Assembly: GCF_021018805.1 (NCBI RefSeq)
Contig: NC_086257.1
Span: 21,117,193 to 21,181,192, forward strand
Direction: 5' to 3'
Length of the DNA stretch: 64,000 nucleotides
DNA from: Prinia subflava
Lineage: Eukaryota; Chordata; Aves; Passeriformes; Cisticolidae
The notes under the pieces were generated by a model. It saw nothing but the letters and a program-made list of their open reading frames with translations. It searched no databases and was not told where the DNA came from. Shown here one piece after another: positions 52,276 through 64,000 of the stretch (position 1 is its first letter; each line of letters begins with the position of its first letter). Both the position numbers and the translations under genes were made by a program.

Positions 52276-53480
52276 CAGCCCTAAAGCACATATCACCCAG
52301 CCCTAGCAGGGGTGTGTGGTTGTGATGGATGTTGGAAAGATGCCACCGAAGTGCCATTTCTGACAGGGTAGCCCTTTGCCCAGCCACTTCCAGGCTGAGG
52401 TCAGTGCATGTCCCCATCTGTGTCCTCCCCTTCGTGCCTGCTGCGGGTTGCTGCAAAGGCAAGGCCCGTGCTCCCACCAGTGTGGTCATTCTTATATTCC
52501 CATCGGATGGGAGCAAGGAGGAAAAGCTCTAGGCAATATTTTTCAGGGCTGAAGAAATGCTCTGACTTATTAAATAGTGAAGCCCTAAAGAAGAGAAGTT
52601 TATCCCCTGGCTCTGGAAGAGAGCCCCAGGGAGGGGCCATGGTGGTCATTCACCTCTCAGCACTGCATCCAAGGCGTGGGGGAATCGTGACTGGAGCTTT
52701 AATCTGGTTACAGGAAAAGCTTAAAATAGGACTTGGCCTTACCCCCACCACAGATTGCAGCCGTGCTATGAAGGGTCTTTTGATTTAGCCTTGGTCCTTG
52801 GGAAAGCCAACCTTCCTCTGCAGGAGCTCATCGCCCACACGTCCTGTGCTCTGCCTTCTCTCCATCACTGTATTCTTCAGTGTTACTTTTCCCAACAGCT
52901 TTTATCAATGATTGATCCACTCTATCCACCAGAGCAAGGTTTCCTTTCAAAAGATGGAAAACCTGAAGTCTGAGGCAGCTCAGGTGTATTTTCTTCAGCT
53001 TCCATTAAAATATCAACACAAACATTTTTCCCATAGGACTCCTTGATGTTCTGCTTCTTGCTGAATCACACACTAAAGAAAAATCAGTTTGGCATCAAAC
53101 CTGAATAAAAGCATCATGCCCAAATAGGCTGGGTTTGGGGCTTTTTTGTATATGACTAAAACCCAGAAAAATGAAAATAAAGTTATCTGAAATAGATAAT
53201 TCCTACAAAAATAACAAATAGGCAGTTTTCCCATGAGAAAGATTTTTCAGTGTGGAATGGTCAGCCAGCACTAAGTATTGTTCATCGTTAATTGCGAAAA
53301 CTTTTGTAATGCATAAAATCTAAAAGTAGAAAAATGTTTTGTTTTATTATTGACCCAAAACATGCAAACTTTTTGATGGTTCTGGATAGAGTTACAGACC
53401 AGATGAGATTAATTATTCACTAGGGTTGTAAAGACTTTACTTGGTCTCATAGACAGTTTTGTGAGAGAAAAAAAAAAAAC

Positions 53481-53499
53481 AGAGAGAGAGAGAGAGAGA
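53481..53499. repeat. (AG)n microsatellite
   Basis: An uninterrupted AG dinucleotide tract of about 19 bp follows a 12-bp A-run. Confidence 0.9.
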
Positions 53500-56400
53500 A
53501 GGGACAGTGAAGGCATTGGTTTAGCAGGGAAAAAAATCACTGACATGAGTTGGAAAATGATGAAAAAAAAGATAAAATTTAAACTGAAGAGTAAATAAAC
53601 TCAAACCTGGAGAAAGCAAAAAGAAGAGAAATAAAGAAGAGGAAAGAAATGGCACCATAGGACTGATTTGTAGCTTTTCTATCTGATGGGCCAAAAGTCT
53701 GGTCCTCATCCAGAAAGTCAGAACAGGGGCCCCAGGCACAGGGGCATTTCCAGTCTCACCTGCCAGTGCAGAAGGGCAGGCTCACAAAAACTGGAGCAAG
53801 GTCAGCCTGGACCTGGAGCAAACATTGCCTTCTCCTTGGAGCTCCTTCTGTTCATCCCCACGGCTTTGATGAACTGGAAGAGCAGATGGTTAACAGCAAC
53901 AATAAACTGATTCAGTGGAGCCTGGACATGGCTCAGGAACCAAGGGACAGGGCAGGGGAAAGTGAAGCGAGGATTGCTTTCCATCAGAGAGTTCCTACAT
54001 ACATAACAGATAAAACTATTTCAACAGCTTACTCCCTGAACCAGCTCATCTAGGAGGAGCATTAATCAGACCAAGAGGAAATGTCTCTTGCCACTGAAAA
54101 AGGAAAAGGATTAGGTTAAGTGATGACACAGCAGGGACAGACAAGTCACACTGGAGAAAATGACTGACCTAAACTATCATCCAAATAAATACAGACCAAA
54201 GCTATGAACTAATTTTTCTGTTTTGATGAGTCTGGGGTTTTTTTTAATAACATGCATATTTATCTTTTATCACAGTGAGATCTTTCTGTTTATTCAGGAA
54301 GCGAGTGGCGTCACAAACGCGATAGTGCGTCTCTTCCATCTCCCTTCCCACGTGTGCTGCTGCAGAGGAGCAGGATGAAGGGGCTGTGCTCTATCCTGCT
54401 TTGGTCTTTCTGTTGGATCCCTGTCCCCATGACAGTCACTCTGAAGCCACAGATGCAGCAGGACCAGACAGAACCCCCAGCTCCTTTCAAGCTGGAATTG
54501 TTTAGCCATCACACAGTAACGATTTTGGCACTGTCGACTGAGGCTGGATCCAAACCAGTTCTAAATCCTGTATTCTGCCATCATCTCCATCAGCCATCCC
54601 TTCCTATTTGGTGGCAAAACCCAGAGAGGGGCCCATGCCTCTGCACAATCAGGATGTGGCCTTGGAGGTCAGACATCACTGCCAAGGCTGTGAAGACAGC
54701 CTTTATTCTCTCAGGATACTTCCCCTCGCATTTCTGATGGGATTTGAGTTAAACTGTTACTATTCCCACAAGCTGCATCTTCTGTATTCTGGAGGGCAGG
54801 CAGGCAGAGATCTTGGCATCAGTGCTGTTTGACAGCATACAGAGCATGCTTTGATTGATTTATTTGCTGAACACTCTGCTGGTTTTTACCTGGGATATAC
54901 CGCCCTCAGTCAGTTTTAACCCTGCATAGCACCAGCATAGAGAGTGGATGGTTCCACTCAAACACTGCATGGACTGTGGCTGCAGGAGTTTTCTCTCCAT
55001 GTGCATTATCACACCTCTGAGCAGCTGTGGGGTGAGGGCTCAGGACTCAGTGTCCTAACAGTTCACATTCATCCATAGAAAAAGCTCCAGGTTCACACTT
55101 TTTTATTTTTTTGCCAGCAGCAGCTTGGATGAAGAAAGACAGAAGTACTCAGCAAAATTGCCTTTGGTGACCCCTCAGGCTGAGAGCATGGCCCTGAAGC
55201 ATCCCTTACTTGGACCTCACCCTGCCACTTGAGAGGTGGGATGGGCAGGATGCTCAAAGCAAATGCTGACGATCTCCTCACAAAAATATCCAGAAAAAAT
55301 GATATTTACCTCTCCTCCCTTCCCCTCCTTATGATGACATAACTTACTCCTTTCACAGAATAACGAGAAGGCCATATAATCTGTTATTTTCTTGTTTTAA
55401 AATGCTTTTCTGTCATTATGCTTCTCAAACCAATAAAAGTTATTGCAACTTTAATAATTGAGTACTTAAAATCATACAGTACAATCTGATCATGCTAGTC
55501 TTTTCTCAATCTTTTATGTGACAAAAAAAAAGAGCTAAAGGCAAATTCTATTGTACAGATTAAAACATGATAATTTCCTTCAATGTACAATGCTTTATTT
55601 TCAAGATAGTGCCTGTGGAGACTGGCACATGCAAGAAAATCTGGGTAAGGATATGTAGTTTATACTGGTCACTTTTACTGCAGGGAATCCAAAATTCTGC
55701 AGGACAGTCTTTCTAAATAAGTAGGGCATGTAAACATTAGCATGAACTGGGATTTCTGTCTGTACCTCTCTATTTAGAGGAAATGAATGCCAGTTATTCA
55801 CTCGGAATATATTCACAGGTTTGCATTCATGAACTGACCAAGTTTGTACTCATCGTATTAATTAACAGATTTTTTCCTTTTTAGGGATTTAGGTCAGGAT
55901 TTCTCATGCTCAATAATATGTGAAGAAATTAAGCCCCAAAAATCTTATTGTTGGGATAAGATCAAAGGGATAACCTCTGTATGATTCTGAAATAAAATTT
56001 CTCTTCCTCTTCTGTTAGTGCAGTGCATGGTAACTTCGCATTGCATATCAGTGTGATAAAAACCAATTACTTAGTGGACATCATTTTATTACATTTAATG
56101 GGCAAGTCTTTAATTGCAAGCCTTTGAATCTCACAGAGATTTTTACTAAGCAATAAATACAGATACTACTAAGCAACAAATATGTCCAGCCAAACTCTAG
56201 TAGAAGTCACAAAGGACCAGAGATCTTCACCAGCAGCTAGAAGAGGTTCTCTAAACACCCATGCCATTGCTGTAAAGATGTGATTTCTGACACCTCAGAA
56301 GTCCTTGTTAGTCAGGGATATTATTCTGTTAGCTGTTTCTTAATCTTAACAAAGGCATCATGGAAAGAAAATGTTCCTGCTGCCCTCTCTTCCATGAGAG

Positions 56401-57064
56401 GCACCATTGTCTTCACAATTTGTCTCTTTGCAAGCTGAGGCCTTACCCAGGGCATTTTTTACATTTTTTCGTCTACGTTGGTTTTATAAGTTTAAATAAG
56501 TTCCTGTCTGCTAAGAGCTTCCAAAGAGGGTTGGCACTTCACCAATTCAAGACGCTTGCCATGAAGATTACGCACCAGTGGTGCTTATTCAGAACAATAA
56601 CTTCTGACCACTGCACCAGAAGAAAATACTCTCATTTATTGCCTTGTAATCATGCATCTCTGCAGTGTTAGTTCCAGTTTTGCCAACGAGAAGGATGTTC
56701 CTTTTGATATTTTACAAATATTTCAGCTAAATCTCCTTAACACTGTGCAGCTCTTTGGCTCATTAGGTTTGCTTGGGGTTTGTTTTGTTGAAAGCTCTTG
56801 TTTCAGCTCAGGCTCTAAAGAAAACAAAGCAGTATTGCTTGCATTGTTAAAGCCAAAAGCAGGGCCATGGAAAAAAAAAATGTTCTTGGAAGAGTTTGGA
56901 GATTGGCATTCATGAAACAGCTGGAGATGAAACATACAGCACTAATCCTGTCCAGTTGCTCCTGGTCATGTTGCACATTCAGGAAATTCATAATTAGGTG
57001 GTTATACCCCCAGTGTTTCCCCTGCAGCACTCTTTACAACCAGCAGTTTATCTTCTTGTCACTG

Positions 57065-57124
57065 AAAAAAAAAAAAAAAACAAAAACCAAACCAACAACA
57101 AAACCGACAACTACAAAGAAAGAA
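57065..57124. repeat. Poly(A) followed by an A/C-rich tract
   Basis: Sixteen A residues are followed by about 40 bp composed almost only of A and C. This could be an old poly(A) tail or simple low-complexity sequence. The sequence to the left is not a retrocopy I recognise. Confidence 0.75.
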
Positions 57125-58536
57125 GAGGGGGAGAAAATACAAGCAGGAATGACTTGAAATATGCTTAATAGCTTCTTCTCCCTGTAAAAAAAGAATAAAT
57201 CAGATGTTGTCATTTCTGCACATACCAGCAAACTTCTGCTGATCCATTGCCCTTTTCTATCACAGTAGTTTTCCTCTGTTCTGTATCTCCTTCCTCTTCA
57301 CAGTATTTATTTTTCCAGTTAATTTTTTTCCCGTGCCAGTCATGCGCCAGCTTTCCTGTAAAGGGCAGCCACACCTGACAATTTAGAAATAAATGCTTTA
57401 ATAAGTAAACATTTATTTTTCTTGTTGAGTGGAAGCACTAGACATGGGGTCTTTATTCCTAGCTCCCACCAAGGTTTCTGGTGAATTCCTAAGTAGTTTC
57501 TGCTCTTTATTTTGATTTCTCTAGTGGTATCATGAAATCATTTTGCCACACACTGGGAATTTTCATACTGCACGCTACAAATGGTGTTTTGTCAAAAATT
57601 CATCTTCATTTTAAATCAGTCAAGGTACAACTTGAAGGATTTTTCTTCTTTTCATAGCTGAAGAGGTTTTTGCAAGGCCATACCAAAACATTTATATTCC
57701 AGACACAATAATGTAGCTTTTAAATCCAACAGCCTTATATACTGTTAATTACACACATATGCAATATGGAGATTTTTGTGTACAAGGCAATCCATGAGAA
57801 ATGTTGCCAACTTTGGAATTAACAGTGACTCAGCAGGTTTGCTCTGCAATAGCAAAGCATTCAATATAAGCTTTTTAAACAATCATGATTACTGATTTTT
57901 CCCCGAAGCAACTTGAAAGAAGACCACTCATTTAACACTTCTAGTTAAAGTTCAGGAGTTTCCATGCCTGTGATTAGGAAGCTATGACATTGGCTCAGAA
58001 GTCTGGTTCTTCAGAGATAAAAAAACCCACAGCAATTTCATAATGCCTACAGTAAATGCACAAATAACTTTAAAACAACAAGAATCATGAGCCCCTCTGG
58101 TACTGGCAGTTCCAGCCCCTAGATCACAGGATGACCATAAATCCCAGTGAGAGGAGAGGGAAGAGCCAGCCCAGCCTTGCTCCCATCACTTATCCAGGGG
58201 ATCCTTGGCCACGTTGCATGCACTTGTGGTTTCCTCCTCCTTTCAGAATTTTGCTAAGTGTGTTTTTAGTCATAAAAGCAGCAAAAAATAAACCTTAAAT
58301 TGCCTTTTATTCCTGTCTAGCCGTCAGGGAGAATCTCCAAGTCCCTGGCTGACAGTGTGGAAGTAGAAGGCTCAGTGCTTTTGAATGGAGATGTCCAGTC
58401 ATGCCCATGTACAAATCTCTTCCAAAGCATCATGGAAGTGAGACAGATTCCTCAAAAGCTCTATATATCTTCAATAAACCAAGAATCTTTATACCAAGTG
58501 TAAGGCCCTTATCACCAGCTTCGAGCATATTATCTC

Positions 58537-58553
58537 AAAAAAAAAAAAAAAAA
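58537..58553. repeat. Poly(A) tract
   Basis: A run of 17 A residues occurs in intergenic DNA without a recognisable retroelement body beside it. Confidence 0.85.
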
Positions 58554-58612
58554 CAACCACTGAAGGATTTAAGCATTTCACATCAGATCCCTTTCCATCA
58601 ATGACTTTTCCA

Positions 58613-58664
58613 AGAGCTGCATGGAAATACATCAGCTTCCCCAGAGCTGCATGGAAATACATCA
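58613..58664. repeat. Two-copy direct repeat, period 30 bp
   Basis: A 22-bp block beginning AGAGCTGCATGGAAATACAT occurs at 58613-58634 and again, identical, at 58643-58664, giving a period of 30 bp. The spacers between copies are only partly similar. It lies in intergenic DNA and has no coding context. Confidence 0.85.
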
Positions 58665-59311
58665 AGTGTTACTTTGAAAAGCAGTCACGTTTTGAAAATT
58701 ATTTACCAAGCTACTAACTTTTCCAGACTTCAAAGGTGATGCCTGAGATTGTTTATCATCATGAAATAGATACATTATTGAGTCTAGAATATAAATGTTT
58801 TGGTACGGCCTTGGAAATACCTCTTCAGCTAACCTTGCCTCAGGCTAGAATGATTTAAAAAATAATGCATATTTTACAATTCTATTACGTTTTTATCTAC
58901 AATAAATAGCCAGGCTTACCCTTTCCATCATGCCCTGTCACATAAAGTATCACACCTAAATTCGACACACTTTTAAACTTTTTTTTTAATAACAGTGTTA
59001 AAATCTAGCAACATGCCCTAAAAATCAACAAAACCTGGAATTATTTTTTTTATTAAGGGAGGAGCAACTGCAACAATGAAGGCAGTACAGGCAGTGTGCT
59101 GTGTCAGCTCCTGCCTTCCTGTGTGCACCCCAGCAGGTCACAGCTGTGATACACAGTGATGTGAAGTGGTGTCTGCATCAGTCCCGAGTCATTCCACTGA
59201 GACGTCAAACATGGCCTTAAATCTCACTTGAGAGCTGACCACAGAGCTGATACAGAAATGGAGGGATGATTGTAGCCTGTTAAATAAAATTTTAAAAAAA
59301 GAAGAAGAGAA

Positions 59312-59322
59312 CCCCCCCCCCC
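59312..59322. repeat. Poly(C) run
   Basis: Eleven consecutive C residues follow a purine-rich A/G stretch. It is a likely hotspot for assembly or sequencing length error. Confidence 0.85.
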
Positions 59323-62300
59323 AAACAGAGCATTCTTCATAATTTTCTGCTGCTGTTTTTCTTAATTCTTGAATTAATGTGATTTAAACAAATCTAGAAG
59401 GGATGGGAAAGCGAATAGAATCATTTCCATTACTCACACAATGATTATGTGAGGCTTAATTGATGGGCATTTGTAAATATGCTTTGTGATTTCTGAAAAA
59501 AAGTTGCTGTGGAGGAAAGGTGCCATAAAAATGCCAGTTATAAATCTTATGCCATATACAATAAAGATAAATATAATAGACATTTTAGAAGGATTGACAA
59601 AGTTCTCATACACATATTTCAGATGTTTCTTATTCCTCTCCCCCCACACTACTTCAGCTTTAAAAATGGAGTCACAAAATAAGGAGCAAAGTCACACTCT
59701 TCACCAACTCCTCACCACAGAGCACGCAGTTCTGTTTCCCTGAGTTAAACTCTCTGTAAGATTTGCAGGGCTGATTCCCAGTGCCCACAGCCAGTCTTGA
59801 TTTGGAGCAGGGCACAGCAATCCCCTGCCATCCCTGACCCCCAGCCCAGAGCTGTCACCTCCCAGCCAAGCTCTGGTCCTTGCTGCAGCCAGGCAGCACC
59901 ACCACACCTGGGTTTCAGACTCTTGGAATGCCTTCAGCAATCCATTTGCTGTTTCACTGGGTCCATTTTTACTACCAACACTATTTTACTGCCCCAGATT
60001 CACAAATATCCTCAGGGTCTCACAGTCTGCCCATGATTTTGTAACTTCCCTGGTCTCTCAGCTCTGCTTGCTGGGATGAGGATGGGAAAGGGCACAGATG
60101 CCCAAGGAGCCGTGGTCACCCTGACAAGACCACAACTCTTCTCAGTCCAAGTTGTAAGGCCATGGTTACATGAGCAAAAAACCTGGATCTGTGTAGTTCC
60201 AAATTCATTCTCAGCACATTTATCCCAGAGCAGGAGTGTCTGTTGTACTTGTCAGAGTGCATGGTGCAGTTCGTGCCACCGTGACACTTTGTGCTCACCC
60301 CACGTCTGCTCTGGGTTCAACATATAGCTGGGTGGAAGTGAGGCACAGGGCCTGATCTGGCATAAAGCTTGGCTGTTCAGAGTTAATCCATCAGAATTTT
60401 TAAAATAAACTGGAACTGTCAGAGAGTTTAGACCACATAAATACTTGATCTCATATGGCAGCACTTTTTAATCCTGTCCTGTCCAAAAAATAAATGTATT
60501 CTGTTGTCACACCACTCCCTTCATCCTTTGGTGTTTTGGTTCTTCTGTAACTATAAAATAGGGATCCCAGCATATCTTTAATGGGATTCATATAAATTCC
60601 TCATGAAAGTGTGCACCTACTTGGAAGCAATGCTGAATTGATATTGAACATTTCTTCTGAATGGCACTAAAATCCTCAGAGATTAAACTGAAAATGCATC
60701 AGTCCTCCAGAGTGCTGGGGGCATGTATTTATATTTAACTTAATCCTGAGATTAACATATTCAAAACAGACTTGGCAGTTCATTATGAGAGAGCTATAAA
60801 AGTACTCTGAAGTACTCAGAATAATCAAGTAAGCACATGCAGTATCAGGGGCCAAGATGAAGTTATTTGGAAAAAGCGTAGTTCTATCTGGCACAAAGAA
60901 CATCCAGTGATGACCAGAATGCTAATTGCAACAAAAGCTCAAGAGATGCCCATATCTTACTTTGCATTTCTTGTATAATGCTACATATGGAAAGAGAGAA
61001 AGAGTGCTATGATTCTATTCTGGTTGGGGAAAGATTTGAGCTTCAGAGAATTTTTAAGTTTTAGTAACTCGTTGCCTTTTACAAGCTTGAACTTGATCCT
61101 GGAAACTGCTCAGTTCCATTCAGGAAATGACTGTAATCAATAGTATCTTAGTAATAAAAAAGTGACACCTGAGTACTTTAAACATCATTTACTGAATCTG
61201 AAAAGAGTAAACTCCTGCAGTCTGTAAATTATGCAACCAACACTTAGATGTGTTAATCAGGGACTGGAGGAAACACAGTTAAAGTGAGCTGATAAAAGTG
61301 CTACATTTTCAATAGCCAAAAGATATCGCTAAAGAAGGGGAAAACAAGAACCTATTTTTGGTTTTGTGATCAGTCAATCCAGTAAGCAGGTGTCTCTTCA
61401 CTTGTGACACAGGTTATGAGAATGAAAGCTACGCAAGTGAGAGCAGAAAAAAATTTAGATAGGCAAACTTTTGTATAAGCCTATTAATACCTGATTGGTT
61501 TTGAACACCAACAGACAGTATCAGTGGGATTTCTTTGAAGGGTCTGGGTTGCAATCACCTACAGCTAAAAATAAGCAACCACAGGATGCCCAGAACACAC
61601 AGCTTGTGGGAAAACCTTGACAGGCCAGGGAAGAGTAGACAAATGGGGTTTGAAATCTGGGATGAAACAAAGTGATCTTTTGCCCTCGCTTTACCTTGGC
61701 AGAAACAAGCTGCTCAATAAGATTGCTTTGGGTGTAAGATACAAACCTAAATTCATGCTGCTAAATTCAAAGGAAAAGGCAAAAGCTGGGTTAAACCTGT
61801 GGTATTCCTGCATTGTTCAGAACAGAGACTGGATTAGGCTGAGCTTTGCTCCCCAGACTGTGGCTCCAGCTCCAGGGTCATGATGCAAAATGTCTGGTAG
61901 GAATTTAGGCTTGAGCTATTGCTGCCCCTCACTGCTGGCTGGTACCTCTGTGCTCTGCCCTCTGGGTCCTGCTGGCTCTCCTGGGGTTTGCATCTGTGCT
62001 GCCAAGCAGGTCAAGATATTGATCTGGCTGTGAGCCAGCATTCCTAAAAAGGTTTGGTTTTATTTTTGCTGTTCAAACCAAGCATCTCCATGGCTGGTTT
62101 CCAATGGCACCAAAGGCAGGGGTGTGGGCTGCAGTACAGATGTAGGCATGGATGTAAGAAGAGGACAGATATTTATTAAGCCAGCATTACTGCCAGGCAC
62201 ATGCAGCAACATGACCTTGAACCACATCTCCGTTCAGGCACGTCACATACCGAATTCCACAACAGGAGACAATTCCCCTTCAGTTCATGTGGAAGGGACT

Positions 62301-64000
62301 TATGGTCTAGCATAGGAAAAGCTGTATTATTTCCTCTCTTGCCAAATACTTCTGTGCAGCTACAGTGTTCACCTCATTGACAGGTGTGAAACTCTACCTG
62401 GTCACTAATCCCTTACCTGCTCCCATGGATAATTAACTGCTAAGCATAAATGTAGCCTGCAGCATTTTCTGTTGGGAGGAAGCCCAGGTGCTGCAGAATG
62501 AAGATCCCAACTTGCTGCAATACCAGGGTTATATTACCATGCCCCACACACCCTGAGTCATGTGTCTGCTGCCTCAGTTCCTCCTTTTTGCTTCCCTGAT
62601 GAGCACATGTATGCACTCACATGCACATGTACAGAAATCACATGCTGTGGAGTTCAGAAAGGCTTCCTGCATTCAGAGAAATGCAGCCTAAATTACATCT
62701 GAAGGAGTTTTCTAGGGTTTGAGTGCTTCTGGATGCTTGATACAACACTGAGCTAAGGACCTCAGTGAAGGAAAGGGCCCCAGTTCCATTGCTGTCAGCC
62801 AGCCAGTTCTCATCTCCTGCTCTGGAAATTTAGTACTGCTGTCTCTTGCTATTGGGCTCTTGCTATCATGGTCCTTATAACAAGGTCTTTTTAGGGTATG
62901 TAAAAAAATATTTTCTTTCCATGCTGTTTCAGGAACATTCATTTGCATTTGCTTGCTTTTTCTGCATGCTGACATGCAAATGTCCAGAACACCTGAACAG
63001 ATCTCCATTCAGAATTGCTCATGTTGGTGTTTAAGAAGCAGCCAAGCACCCTTCATTTTGTGTACAGTTCTCTTTCTTCAAATAAAGCTGGAGTTAATGT
63101 CTTATCAGGATAAAACCTCTGCAGGTTAAGACTTGTAGAACTCAAAACATCTGAAAAACTCAATACAGCAGCTTCTCTGAATATCCCAAAATCTTCAGAA
63201 AGACTGAAGATGAAGAAAACCCACTGAGAACAGACAACAACATTGGAAGGAAGCCTGTGCGGAACAGTGGAAGCGTTTGGAAGGGAGACTTCCCCAGGGT
63301 GAAGGACAGTTTGAAATTACCTGTCTGTGCTTAAACTCCAGACTCGTGTTTGCAGCCAGCAGCAGCCAGAGCCAGCATGGCTTCTCAGGAATCATTATTC
63401 TTTTCTTGCCTTTTGTTTTTGGAACTCCTTCAGAATTAGCTGCATACTCAGACCTAAAGCTACAAATTATACCAATAATAAGGGGCATACCTTATTTCTC
63501 CAATGCACACACCTGTAAGAGCTATTTCCCCCTGGGAATTGCCCCAGTGTAAGTTTTCTTTAATGTCCAATACCAGGTTACTCGTTTATGTGTTTCAGTA
63601 GTTTCAGGAGGGTAGAATCTGGCTACATAATTTTTCTGTACATTGAAAGAAAGCATAGAAAGAAAAAGGTTTTTATTTTCCTCAAATGGTATTTGTGCTA
63701 GTTGCAGACTAGTTCATATGTTGTTTCTTCTTTGGGACCTGTGGATTTTTTTGGCTTCTTCCTTGCACACCTAAGCTCCCTTCTGGTGCACATGGGTTTT
63801 CTGAGGACATCAGTCATCCCTCCTGGAGGATGAATTGAGACAGGTCAGTGTTTTGGAAGGAGGATTCAAGGCACCCCTTGGGGCTGTCAGACATGCTGTG
63901 CAGGCTCAGTTCACCATCTCCAATGGTGTTTGGAACAGACAAACCAGGAGTGAAGCCAGGACAGTGACAATGATGAAGAGAATGTGATCACTTTGTAGAG

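Larger units (their letters stand above)
52276..64000. other. Intergenic DNA upstream of FNDC3B
   Basis: This is about 11.7 kb of ordinary AT-rich sequence beyond the promoter-proximal CR1. In mammals the gene on this side of FNDC3B is TMEM212. I looked for its products in the open frames and did not recognise any. The stretch contains an (AG)n tract, A-tracts near 57065 and 58537, an 11-C run at 59312-59322 and a 30-bp-period duplication at 58613-58664. Open frames reach 127 codons but show no family signature. Confidence 0.7.

Noticed and set aside
52276..64000. TMEM212 or another neighbouring gene upstream of FNDC3B
   Set aside because: Mammalian gene order predicts TMEM212 on this side, but no open frame here resembles it. 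It probably lies further right or is absent.
1..64000. CRISPR array, prokaryotic operon, phage or other compact multi-gene system
   Set aside because: There is no regularly spaced repeat array, no ribosome-binding-site-led ORF series and no dense coding. Exon-intron structure and CR1 elements identify a vertebrate nuclear locus.

Overview
This window is vertebrate nuclear DNA and very probably avian. It is mostly AT-rich non-coding sequence with one sharp CpG island. Its recognisable interspersed repeats are 5'-truncated CR1 LINE tails, the dominant repeat class of bird genomes. There are no operons, no compact ORF arrangement and no bacterial or phage features. Nearly all ORFs over 60 codons look like chance open frames.

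The gene is the 5' part of FNDC3B (fibronectin type III domain containing 3B, also FAD104), on the minus strand. I recognise two coding exons from their translation and splice sites. Exon 2 (15030-15168) carries the start codon and residues 1-37 (MYVTMMMTDQIPLEL...). Exon 3 (7224-7299) encodes the next 25 codons (...VQVNPGETFTIRAEDG...). The exons join in phase 0, and exon 3 ends in phase 1 at a perfect GTAAG donor. A candidate non-coding exon 1 ends at a GTAAGG donor at 51534, inside a roughly 0.9 kb CpG island (about 50930-51850) that should be the promoter. The rest of the protein (proline-rich region, nine FN3 domains, C-terminal membrane anchor) is encoded left of this window.

Layout from left to right: 1-7223, part of intron 3; 7224-7299, exon 3; 7300-15029, intron 2 (7.7 kb); 15030-15168, exon 2; 15169-51533, intron 1 (36.4 kb); 51534 to about 51700, exon 1 within the CpG island; about 51860-64000, upstream intergenic DNA. 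A CR1 tail starts just outside the island, and I recognise no second gene beyond it.

Six CR1 fragments, several low-complexity tracts, two short direct duplications and four imperfect or perfect hairpins are the only other structures I can support. The most interesting observations concern translation of FNDC3B. Two short upstream ORFs lie in the predicted exon 1, one with a strong Kozak context. In exon 2 an out-of-frame ATG overlaps the stop codon that directly precedes the FNDC3B start. I found no sign of an undescribed multi-gene system here.
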